A stretch of DNA of 64,000 bases. Source: Clostridia bacterium. GTDB taxonomy: Bacteria > Bacillota > Clostridia > Christensenellales > CAG-1252. How positions within the stretch are numbered: position 1 is the stretch's first letter; each line of letters opens with the position of its first letter. Shown one piece after another: positions 11,701 through 18,081 of this stretch. A program made the position numbers and the translations under genes. Below the pieces are notes generated by a model, which was not told the DNA's origin, made no database searches, and saw only the letters and a list, made by a program, of their open reading frames with translations. Where the stretch lies: positions 1-64,000 of the forward strand of contig JAIKVL010000025.1 in assembly GCA_024685775.1 (NCBI GenBank), given 5' to 3'.

Positions 11701-12831
11701 ACCACCGCGCAAAATTGGGCGTTCCAATATTCGCACGGCGGCAGTCCCCTATATTTTAGGATGCGTTGCATGAGCGAGGATAATTTCCGCCTCGATAAAG
11801 TCGCTACCCTTTTGCCCGGGCAAGACTATGCGATCGAGGAACGCGCGCAGCAGGACTTCCTCGCGATAAACCGAATGGGCGAGGCGCGGGGCGATTCCTT
11901 CGAGGATTTCCCGTATTTGACGAGGATGAATTCCGTCTCCGTTACTTCCTCCGACCAACTCTTTTACGCTTTCTCTCACGGCTATAAACCCATCCCGACT
12001 TCGGGGTCCGCCGCGGAGCGGATGATGAATAAAGCGAAAACGATCTGTCGCGAATATATTTCGGACGATATGACGGACGTTCAAAAACTCTATGCGATCA
12101 TGCAATGGATGGTCGCGGAAGTGACCTACGATTACGGAGCGATCACCGCTTCGGATTCGGGTTCGATCCTTTGGCAGTATGCGACCGCTTGGTATGCGGA
12201 AGGTGTCTTCGACTATCATCTCGCGGTTTGCGACGGGATCGCGAAAGCGGTCTGCATTCTCGCGGGTATCGAGGATATCAAATGCGTTCGCGTGCACGGA
12301 AATTCGCACGCTTGGAATCGAGTCTGGGTCGACGACGGAAGCGGGGAAAAGAAATGGTTCGTCTACGACGCTACGCACGCGAACCTCGGCGTAAACGGTT
12401 CTTACGAAACGTTCGCGCTGAAAAACTTTTTGATCAGCGACCGACAAAAAAGCGAGTTCCACTACGTAGCCGTTAACTATACCGAGGAAAACTGCGCGGC
12501 GGTTACGGAAGGCAATCCCTATGCGTTCGTTCATTACGGAACGGCTGCGGAATCGCAATCGAACGATCTTGTGATCGTAAACGCCGGCGAGTTGGATGCG
12601 GTCGTTCAAACACTCGTGCCGGTGCGAAACGCGTCCGACACCGATTACGTTACGATCGAGATCTTTATCGACGCGGCGTACTGCCCGACGATGGATGATT
12701 GCTCGAATGCGGTTCGGCAGGCGTTAAACAGCGCGTTCTGTTATAAATCGTTCAGCTATATCGGTGGCGCGGCGACCTACGGGGAAAGGAGCGGATTCCG
12801 CTATATGATCCTCTTGGGAACGGCAAGCTAA
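8794..12831 (+). CDS. giant Cys-rich repeat lipoprotein with transglutaminase-like domain
   Basis: Predicted surface lipoprotein of 1345 aa. The ATG at 8794 follows GGGGAG (8781) and opens a lipoprotein signal peptide ending in a lipobox with FASC; the frame stays open upstream but has no signal there. About residues 80-905 hold some 17 degenerate repeats of about 39 aa with the pattern C-x10-C-x2-C followed by GH (typical ending IPALGH); some carry an extra CxRC insert after SGH. Three Cys and one His per unit suggest zinc binding or disulfides. The C-terminal third contains a transglutaminase-like/papain-fold triad: C1146 (AVCDGIAKA), H1172 (GNSHAWN) and D1192 (WFVYDATH). Substrate is unknown; cell-wall or protein cross-linking or proteolysis are possible. 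It leads a tight five-gene run. Confidence 0.85.
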   Translation: MKKSFALLILIVSVVALLFCFASCDLLSSILGNSEPLEPELPEGEYSAWKSNENGTHSRYFLSDPTVTETKDCKMKEKTAEATCVSGGYTKYTCPLCAYSYVSDRTEPDPDRHQLVFHEKRNASCTEDGWKAYYTCALCAYSSFEELPATGHDFSDWEYLNETQHIRVCRNCDVRGYADHDFTEDAAVEETCSSAGRTEGMHCAACEKVFKAQVEIPADPEKHRLVSVAAKRPGCEEEGWNAYRYCELCDYSEKTSIDPLGHKKSYNLSSDSSGHFRTCLRCSERLGVEPHENEIEEAVEPSCFRDGRTEGAHCKVCGYRTRTPEIVPRIGSHDLTEYPAAEPDCVTPGNEAYVRCSRCDYTDYKEIPALGHSKTEYPGKPATCTESGFANYFVCSRCSFSSYAELPAKGHTLVEEESEPPTCLTAGHDAYSHCLNCDFTTYREIPALGHEIENHPYAEPTCVKDGCAAYETCSRCSYTTFERIPALGHHPGELQSNESGHFHLCVRCSAQMDSTAHTPVTDPRVEATCTETGLTEGAHCSVCAYVTLAQETIPAAGHALEHYAAEAPTCLSDGHAEYEACRICDYTTYTVIPALGHDEIPHEGLEPTCTESGYSAYVTCSRCDYSTYCELPANGHTIVSYDRKEATCTESGHNAYEECTCCSYTTIEMFAPLGHSEGSELGRDSSGHYYYCARCSIPMDLLPHTPAIDPGVEANCSETGLTEGSHCSVCAYVILAQETIPVNEDHVLIDHPAQAVTCTEEGWAAYVTCSRCSYSTYGAIPALGHSPSGSYYDDSAHWAKCSRCESALTRSPHSFSVLASVSPDCVNAGEDTYGCSACAYTYSEATPALGHDYVVYDNIPQTCVTYAHFYSACSRCSDSYEYTGTEYAPHQYEAETCKVCRRNELMDYYETFTLHGNNSSDLISIRDEKELRLLYDYLLFYKVTYYKYFSYPNLTVSEFEDLVDQLLKKTTAQNWAFQYSHGGSPLYFRMRCMSEDNFRLDKVATLLPGQDYAIEERAQQDFLAINRMGEARGDSFEDFPYLTRMNSVSVTSSDQLFYAFSHGYKPIPTSGSAAERMMNKAKTICREYISDDMTDVQKLYAIMQWMVAEVTYDYGAITASDSGSILWQYATAWYAEGVFDYHLAVCDGIAKAVCILAGIEDIKCVRVHGNSHAWNRVWVDDGSGEKKWFVYDATHANLGVNGSYETFALKNFLISDRQKSEFHYVAVNYTEENCAAVTEGNPYAFVHYGTAAESQSNDLVIVNAGELDAVVQTLVPVRNASDTDYVTIEIFIDAAYCPTMDDCSNAVRQALNSAFCYKSFSYIGGAATYGERSGFRYMILLGTAS
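9037..11505 (+). repeat. tandem coding repeats, C-x10-CxxC-GH units
   Basis: About 17 degenerate repeats of roughly 115-120 bp within the lipoprotein gene, several extended to about 200 bp by an SGH-CxRC insert. Most are diverged, but a 144-bp segment at 10312-10455 recurs with high nucleotide similarity at 10873-11016, indicating a more recent internal duplication. Each unit encodes three Cys and a Gly-His pair. Confidence 0.85.
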
Positions 12832-12850
12832 TGCGGAGAGGGGTGAGGAA

Positions 12851-13882
12851 ATGAAAGCGGCGTTCGTCATTCTTCTTTCGATCCTGATCGCGGTTAGCGG
12901 CGGGCTTCTCGCGTACGGCGCGATCCTCGGACCCGCGAAAACGTTCGTTCCCGAATCGAGCGGCGTTCTCGAAGCGCCTCCGCCGAATATTTATATGGCG
13001 GGCGAGACGCCGAACGACGTTTCCGTGTCTCTCGTTCAAAACCTAACGCCCGAGCAGGCGGCGGATGCGCTCCTTGCGGTCACCTATAATTCGCTGATGG
13101 CGGAGCGGTATTACTTCTTCTGTCACGTCGACGCTCTTGCGGGCAATAAGTACTCCTGTTCGGATTATTTCAGGATCTTGCAAAGGGGCGCGGATTTCTT
13201 CTATCAGGCGCTGACCTACGGCGGCGGGTGGAACGTCGGCGTTTGTCACGCCGCGATCGGCTCGACCCGCCTCGACGCCACGACCTTGAATGTCTCCTAC
13301 GATCGCTCCGCGAAGACGTTCGACGCGGCTTTTCCCGATCGTCCGGACGTCAGGGAGGCGAATCCCGGCGCGTTCGCGCGGACCCCGTATCGCGTGTACG
13401 GGCTGTTCGGGCTGCCCCTCGGTTTGGACGCGAAGGATTGGCGCGGGACGGATTACTCCGTTATGACGGGCGCGACCGTTTCGGTCGAGTCTCCGTCTCC
13501 CGCCGCTCCGTATTACAGGCTTTTCCTTTCGCTCGACCCCGCCGCGGCGAACGCTTCCGCGGAAACGCTTCGTCGCTTGAACGAGGGCGCGGGCGGCAAG
13601 ATGAAGAACCTGACGGTCTCTTCCTTGACCTTTACCTTCGAGATTTGGGAGTGCGGGCTGTTCCGTTCGATCGAGGTCTCGTCCGATCTGACCGCGACGC
13701 TCGGCGGGAAGACGGGAAAAGCGATGTTGAAGCGATCCTATGAATTCAGCTATGATAAAAAAGCGGCAAGCATCCTTTCGCAACTCAAAGAGAAGGGATG
13801 GGAAAGGGCGTTGAAAGCGTCCGATCTCGAAAAACTGACGGAGAGGGAAGCGGCGGAAGCCGCGCCCGCTTCGAATCGATAA
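12851..13882 (+). CDS. membrane-anchored protein, tandem paralog 1
   Basis: I do not recognise this 343-aa protein. It starts with a short basic segment and a hydrophobic helix (residues 3-24) without a lipobox Cys, so it is probably anchored by an uncleaved signal with the rest outside. The start has GAGGGGTGAGG upstream. The body contains the sequence YFFCHVDALAGNKYSCSDYF and a conserved FEIWECGLFRSIEV stretch, both repeated in the next gene, of which it is clearly a tandem duplicate. It begins 19 nt after the Cys-rich lipoprotein stop and is likely co-transcribed. It has no nucleotide-binding or catalytic motif I can name; an all-beta ligand- or surface-binding domain is only a guess. Confidence 0.85.
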   Translation: MKAAFVILLSILIAVSGGLLAYGAILGPAKTFVPESSGVLEAPPPNIYMAGETPNDVSVSLVQNLTPEQAADALLAVTYNSLMAERYYFFCHVDALAGNKYSCSDYFRILQRGADFFYQALTYGGGWNVGVCHAAIGSTRLDATTLNVSYDRSAKTFDAAFPDRPDVREANPGAFARTPYRVYGLFGLPLGLDAKDWRGTDYSVMTGATVSVESPSPAAPYYRLFLSLDPAAANASAETLRRLNEGAGGKMKNLTVSSLTFTFEIWECGLFRSIEVSSDLTATLGGKTGKAMLKRSYEFSYDKKAASILSQLKEKGWERALKASDLEKLTEREAAEAAPASNR

Positions 13883-13894
13883 ACGGAGGAATCT

Positions 13895-14908
13895 ATGAAA
13901 AAAGTTATCGTCATCATTCTCGCGATCCTGATCGCCGCAAGCGGCGGACTTCTCGTCTACGGCGCGATCCTCGGACCCGCGAAAACGTTCGTTCCCGAAA
14001 AGGACGGCGTGCTCCTCGCTCCGCCCGCGAACATTTACTCGGAGGGAAAAGCGGCGTACGATCCGTCTTCCGCGCTCGTTCAAAACGCGTCGTCCGATCA
14101 GATCGCCGAAGCGCTCGTAAACGTTTGCTATAATCATCTCAGGGTAAAACGCTATAATTTCTTCTGTCACGTCGATTCCCTCTCGGGGAATAAATACGGC
14201 TGTTCGGATTATTTCAGGATCGTCCAAGACGGAACGGACTTCTTTTATCAGGCGTTGACCTATGCGAGCGGAACGAACACGGGCGTTCGCCACGCTTCGA
14301 TGGGAAACACGCGCTTCGACGTGACGACGTTCAACGTTTCGTACGATCGCTCGACCAAGACTTTCGACGCGGCTTTCCCCGATCCCACTCCGAAAGAAAC
14401 TCCGGGAACGCCCTATAATTATTATCCGGACAGACCCGAGGTTCTCTTTAATCTTCCCTTGGCGCTCGCAGACGAATCGGGGAAAACAGCCGACTATTCG
14501 GTTATGGCGAACTGCTCGTTCGATCTTGCGCTTCCTTCCGCGTCCGCGGGGTATTACACGCTGGAACTTACGCTCGATCCCGCCTCGGTCAACGCGTCTT
14601 CGGAAACGATCCGTTGTTTGAACGATTGTATGGGCGGTAAAATGAAAAATATCAACGTCAGCGCGTTGAGCTTCCGTTTCGAGATATGGGGAAGCGGCGT
14701 TTTCCGCAAGATCGACGTGAATTCGGAATTCACGGCGACCGTCAGCGGTAAAACGGGAAGCGGGAAAATGACTCGCGCCTACGAATTCAGTTACACGCCG
14801 GAAGCCGGCAGTATTCTGAAACAATTAAAGGACGCCGATTGGGAAAAATTCTGCCCGCAAAAGGATAAAGACATCCTTTCGGCGCGTGAAAATTCTTGGA
14901 TCGAATAG
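13895..14908 (+). CDS. membrane-anchored protein, tandem paralog 2
   Basis: A 337-aa homolog of the preceding gene along its whole length. The two share the N-terminal anchor followed by GAILGPAKTFVPE, the central FFCHVD-GNKY-CSDYFRI block, NVSYDRS-KTFDAAFPD, GGKMKN and the C-terminal YEFSY segment. The Cys residues in FFCHVD and CSDYF are kept in both copies, while others are not. The start has GGAGGAATCT upstream and the gap to its paralog is only 12 nt. Function is unknown. The pair may form a hetero-oligomer or reflect diversified substrate recognition at the cell surface, which is inference from the duplication only. Confidence 0.85.
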   Translation: MKKVIVIILAILIAASGGLLVYGAILGPAKTFVPEKDGVLLAPPANIYSEGKAAYDPSSALVQNASSDQIAEALVNVCYNHLRVKRYNFFCHVDSLSGNKYGCSDYFRIVQDGTDFFYQALTYASGTNTGVRHASMGNTRFDVTTFNVSYDRSTKTFDAAFPDPTPKETPGTPYNYYPDRPEVLFNLPLALADESGKTADYSVMANCSFDLALPSASAGYYTLELTLDPASVNASSETIRCLNDCMGGKMKNINVSALSFRFEIWGSGVFRKIDVNSEFTATVSGKTGSGKMTRAYEFSYTPEAGSILKQLKDADWEKFCPQKDKDILSARENSWIE

Positions 14909-14923
14909 CGGGGTAAGGAAAAA

Positions 14924-16489
14924 ATGAAAGCGGTTTGGCAAAAGATAAAAAGCGTAGCCTCTTCGCGCGCGTTTCTCGCGGTTTTTACTCTTCTCGCTTA
15001 CGCGGAGATCTACGTCTTCGTTTCGAGTTCCTTTTTCGAGAGAGATCGTTCGCTTTTCGGTCCCGCGTTCATAGGGATCTTACTTCTTTCGCTCTCGATC
15101 GCTTTGACTTTGTTTTTCGGCGTTTCGCTGTTTCTTGCCGTCTATCGTAAGGAAGGGGAGAGAAACGGCGTCTTTTGTTTGGTCGCGGAGATCGTCGCGC
15201 TTCTTTTCGGGGCGGCGCTTCCGATCTTGACGTATTACGGAAGAATGACGGAAAGCGTTACTTTTTTGAAAACGCTTCCGTATTTCGCGGCGGGGCTCGT
15301 CGCGATCGCGACTTTGTTTTTGATCCCTCTCGCGAAGAAGAAAGCGATCCTCGCGTTCGTCGCGGTCGCCGTCTTTGTCGGACTTTCCGCGGGCGTGACG
15401 GCGATCTCCGCGAACGGTGAAAAACTCGAATTCGAGGCGGCGCCCGTCGTCTTCGACACGGGGAAGGATTTCTCCGTCGTGTGGTGCACGAACGCCGTTT
15501 CCGTCGGCTATTTGGAATATACCTACGGCGATCAAAAGTACGTCGTTTACGACGCGTCGGACGGTAAATATCGCCTCGATCGCAGGGTGCATACCGTGCG
15601 CGTTCCGTACGAGCACCTTTACGGCAACACCTATACGGTGGCTTCCGCAAAAGTGCTGCGAAACGCGTCGCGGGATCCCAAACTCGGCACGTTTATCAAG
15701 TCGAAAGGTTACAAATTCGCCGACAAAGTCACCGGCGACGAATTGAAGATGCTTTCTCTGACCGATTGGCACGAGAAGACGGATCGCGCCGCAACGCTTG
15801 CGGAAATGCGCTCCGATTACGATCTCCTCTTGGTGATGGGGGACGAGATCAATTATGTAAACGAATTCGAAGATATCATAAACTTCGCGGTCATTCCCGC
15901 CGGAAAGATCACGGGCGGCGTTAAGCCCGCGCTCTTCGTGCGGGGCAATCACGAGATCCGCGGCAAGTATTCGGGCGAAATCAAATCCGTGATCGGCTTG
16001 GAGAATTATTATTTTACGACGAGTTACGGCGAAGTGAATTTCCTCATTTTCGACGGCGGGGATACCAAGCCGGATGAGGACGCGGAATTCGGCGTCGTGA
16101 ACGTGTGCGAGAGTTACCGTGAAAAGCAACTTGCGGAGATGGAAGCGCTCCCCGTGATCGCTACGGGCTATAACGTTTGCCTGTGCCATATCCCGCTCTT
16201 TTCCAGAGAGATCCTCGATGAGGAGCCCAAGGGGGAGAAAGCGGACGAACAGTACGAGCGCTTTGCCGCCATTCTCGCGCATCACGAGGTCAAGCTCGAA
16301 ATAGCGGGGCACGAGCATTTCCTCGACTATACGCAAGGCGGCGCGAGTGCCACCTTGATCGCGGGCGGCCCCACCGAAGCGAACGGATACGTCGCCTGCT
16401 TTATCACAGTTAAGGCGGGCGTGGCGAATATCGAGGCGTATAACGCGGAGGGTACCGTGGCGACGTACGGCCCCCTCGCGCTTCGTTAA
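14924..16489 (+). CDS. membrane metallophosphoesterase (calcineurin-like)
   Basis: A 521-aa protein with about five N-terminal transmembrane helices (roughly residues 17-37, 47-72, 82-104, 117-136, 139-161) followed by an extracytoplasmic-type beta region and a C-terminal calcineurin-like phosphoesterase domain. Metal ligands are visible: D281 and H283 (SLTDWHEK), D307 (VMGDEI), N342-H343 (RGNHEIRG), a CHIPLF histidine, and H463/H465 (GHEHF). Such enzymes hydrolyse phosphomonoesters or diesters; the substrate here cannot be told from sequence. It starts 15 nt after the second paralog and ends 11 nt before the GH27-rhodanese gene, so it belongs to the same transcription unit. Confidence 0.9.
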   Translation: MKAVWQKIKSVASSRAFLAVFTLLAYAEIYVFVSSSFFERDRSLFGPAFIGILLLSLSIALTLFFGVSLFLAVYRKEGERNGVFCLVAEIVALLFGAALPILTYYGRMTESVTFLKTLPYFAAGLVAIATLFLIPLAKKKAILAFVAVAVFVGLSAGVTAISANGEKLEFEAAPVVFDTGKDFSVVWCTNAVSVGYLEYTYGDQKYVVYDASDGKYRLDRRVHTVRVPYEHLYGNTYTVASAKVLRNASRDPKLGTFIKSKGYKFADKVTGDELKMLSLTDWHEKTDRAATLAEMRSDYDLLLVMGDEINYVNEFEDIINFAVIPAGKITGGVKPALFVRGNHEIRGKYSGEIKSVIGLENYYFTTSYGEVNFLIFDGGDTKPDEDAEFGVVNVCESYREKQLAEMEALPVIATGYNVCLCHIPLFSREILDEEPKGEKADEQYERFAAILAHHEVKLEIAGHEHFLDYTQGGASATLIAGGPTEANGYVACFITVKAGVANIEAYNAEGTVATYGPLALR

Positions 16490-16500
16490 AGGAGGGGCGT

Positions 16501-17997
16501 ATGACGGAGGATCTCAAAAGAAAGACCCCGATCATGGGGTGGGCGTCTTGGAACTGCTTCCGGACGAACATATCGGAAGAAAAACTCAAAGCGCAATTCG
16601 ACGCGCTCGTTTCGACGGGGCTCGCGGCGAGCGGCTACGTTTACGCGAACACGGACGACGGCTTTTTCGGCGGTCGCGATGCGGACGGGAAACTTTTGTT
16701 TCATAAAGAGCGTTTTCCGAACGGGATCAAGGTCCTTGCGGAATACGCGCACGCGCTCGGGCTGAAAGCGGGCATTTATTCGGAGGCGGGCAGGGCGTCT
16801 TGCGGGTATTATTACGACAACGAGGGGAAAAACGGCGCAGACGTCGGTTTGTTCGGTCACGAAAGAGAGGACCTCGAAACCTTCCTCGTCGATTGTGATT
16901 TTGATTTTCTCAAAGTCGATTGGTGCGGCGCGCTTCGCGAAGGCGTGGACGAAAAAGAAGAGTACGTCAAGATCGGAAAGATCCTGAACGAGATCCGCGG
17001 ACGCAAGGGAAAGAGCGTCGTCTATAATATCTGCCGCAAGTTTTTCCCCGGAGAATGGGCGGTCGAGATCGCGGATTCCTGGCGCACCGCCGCGGATATC
17101 CGACCGGATTTCGCCTCGATCCTGCGCCAGATCGACAATATCAAACCGCTTCGGAGATTCTGCTCTCCGGGTCACGTTAACGATCTCGATATGATGCAGA
17201 TCGGGAACGGGCTTTCGCCCGCGGAAGAAAGAACGCATTTTGCGATGTGGTGTATGATGTCCACGCCGCTGATGATCGGTTGCGACTTGACGAAGATCCC
17301 CGCGGAAACGCTTGCCGTTTTGAAAAACGAAGAACTGATCGCGCTCGATCAGGACGAAGCGTGTTTGCAGGCGTTCGTCGTGAAAGAGATCAAGGGCGAA
17401 AGCGGAGCCTTACTCGGCGAAGTTTGGGTAAAGGAACTCGGGAAGAAAAACTCCGCGGAAAAGGCGATCGCATTCCTGAACCGAAGCGACGAGCCTCTTT
17501 CGATGTCGATCGACCCAAAAGAAGCGGGGCTTCTCGGGCGTCTTCTTTCCGTTCGCGATCTTTGGAAGAAAAAAGATCTGCCGCTCGGCGAGCCGCTGTC
17601 GTTTTTCGTTCCGCCGCGCGAAACAGTCGTGATTCGCGTAAGAAGCGAGAAAGCGGGAGAATGCGCGGACGTAAACGAATCTTCCGCCTACGTCGAGCCC
17701 GCGCCGTTCATCCCGATCTCTCGGGAAAAGGCGCGCGAACTTGTCGAAAACGGGGCGCTCCTTCTCGACGCGCGAACGAGAGAAGAATATAGGGAAGGGC
17801 ATTTGAAAGGCGCGCTTTGCACGCCGTTTACCGAGATCTATTCTCACATCTCGGAAACCGTCCCAACCAAAGACACGGTCTGTGTCGTCTATTGCTCGAA
17901 AGGGCTTCGAAGCGCGCAGGTCAAGTACACGATGGACCACATGGGCTATACTCGCGTTTATTCGGTCGGCGGCATCGAATGCGAGGGAGAACTCTGA
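16501..17997 (+). CDS. GH27 alpha-galactosidase fused to a rhodanese domain
   Basis: A 498-aa two-domain protein without signal peptide, hence probably cytoplasmic. Residues 8-390 are a GH27 alpha-galactosidase-type domain: TPIMGWASWNCF at the start, NTDDGFF, GLKAGIYSEAG, the nucleophile D140 in FLKVDWCG, and the probable acid/base D199 in SWRTAADI, then a C-terminal beta domain. Residues 407-498 are a rhodanese: LLDARTREEY, the six-residue active loop C465-SKGL-R470, and VYSVGGIE. One uninterrupted frame joins both domains and a good ribosome site (AAAGGAGGGG) precedes the ATG. Expected activities are galactoside hydrolysis and sulfur (persulfide) transfer; why they are joined is unknown. 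It is the last gene of the block. Confidence 0.9.
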   Translation: MTEDLKRKTPIMGWASWNCFRTNISEEKLKAQFDALVSTGLAASGYVYANTDDGFFGGRDADGKLLFHKERFPNGIKVLAEYAHALGLKAGIYSEAGRASCGYYYDNEGKNGADVGLFGHEREDLETFLVDCDFDFLKVDWCGALREGVDEKEEYVKIGKILNEIRGRKGKSVVYNICRKFFPGEWAVEIADSWRTAADIRPDFASILRQIDNIKPLRRFCSPGHVNDLDMMQIGNGLSPAEERTHFAMWCMMSTPLMIGCDLTKIPAETLAVLKNEELIALDQDEACLQAFVVKEIKGESGALLGEVWVKELGKKNSAEKAIAFLNRSDEPLSMSIDPKEAGLLGRLLSVRDLWKKKDLPLGEPLSFFVPPRETVVIRVRSEKAGECADVNESSAYVEPAPFIPISREKARELVENGALLLDARTREEYREGHLKGALCTPFTEIYSHISETVPTKDTVCVVYCSKGLRSAQVKYTMDHMGYTRVYSVGGIECEGEL

Positions 17998-18044
17998 TCG
18001 TTTTACAAAATCTCCGTTTATTCCCTCGGAAATTTTCTACCGCC

Positions 18045-18074
18045 TTTACTAACTACCTATTTTTATGATATAAT
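18045..18074 (+). promoter_or_regulatory. extended -10 promoter of recD2
   Basis: TTTACT (18045-18050), an 18-nt spacer, then TGATATAAT (TATAAT at 18069-18074), an extended -10. Only seven nt separate the -10 from the recD2 ATG, so the transcript should begin at or next to the start codon. Confidence 0.75.
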
Positions 18075-18081
18075 ACTCTCT

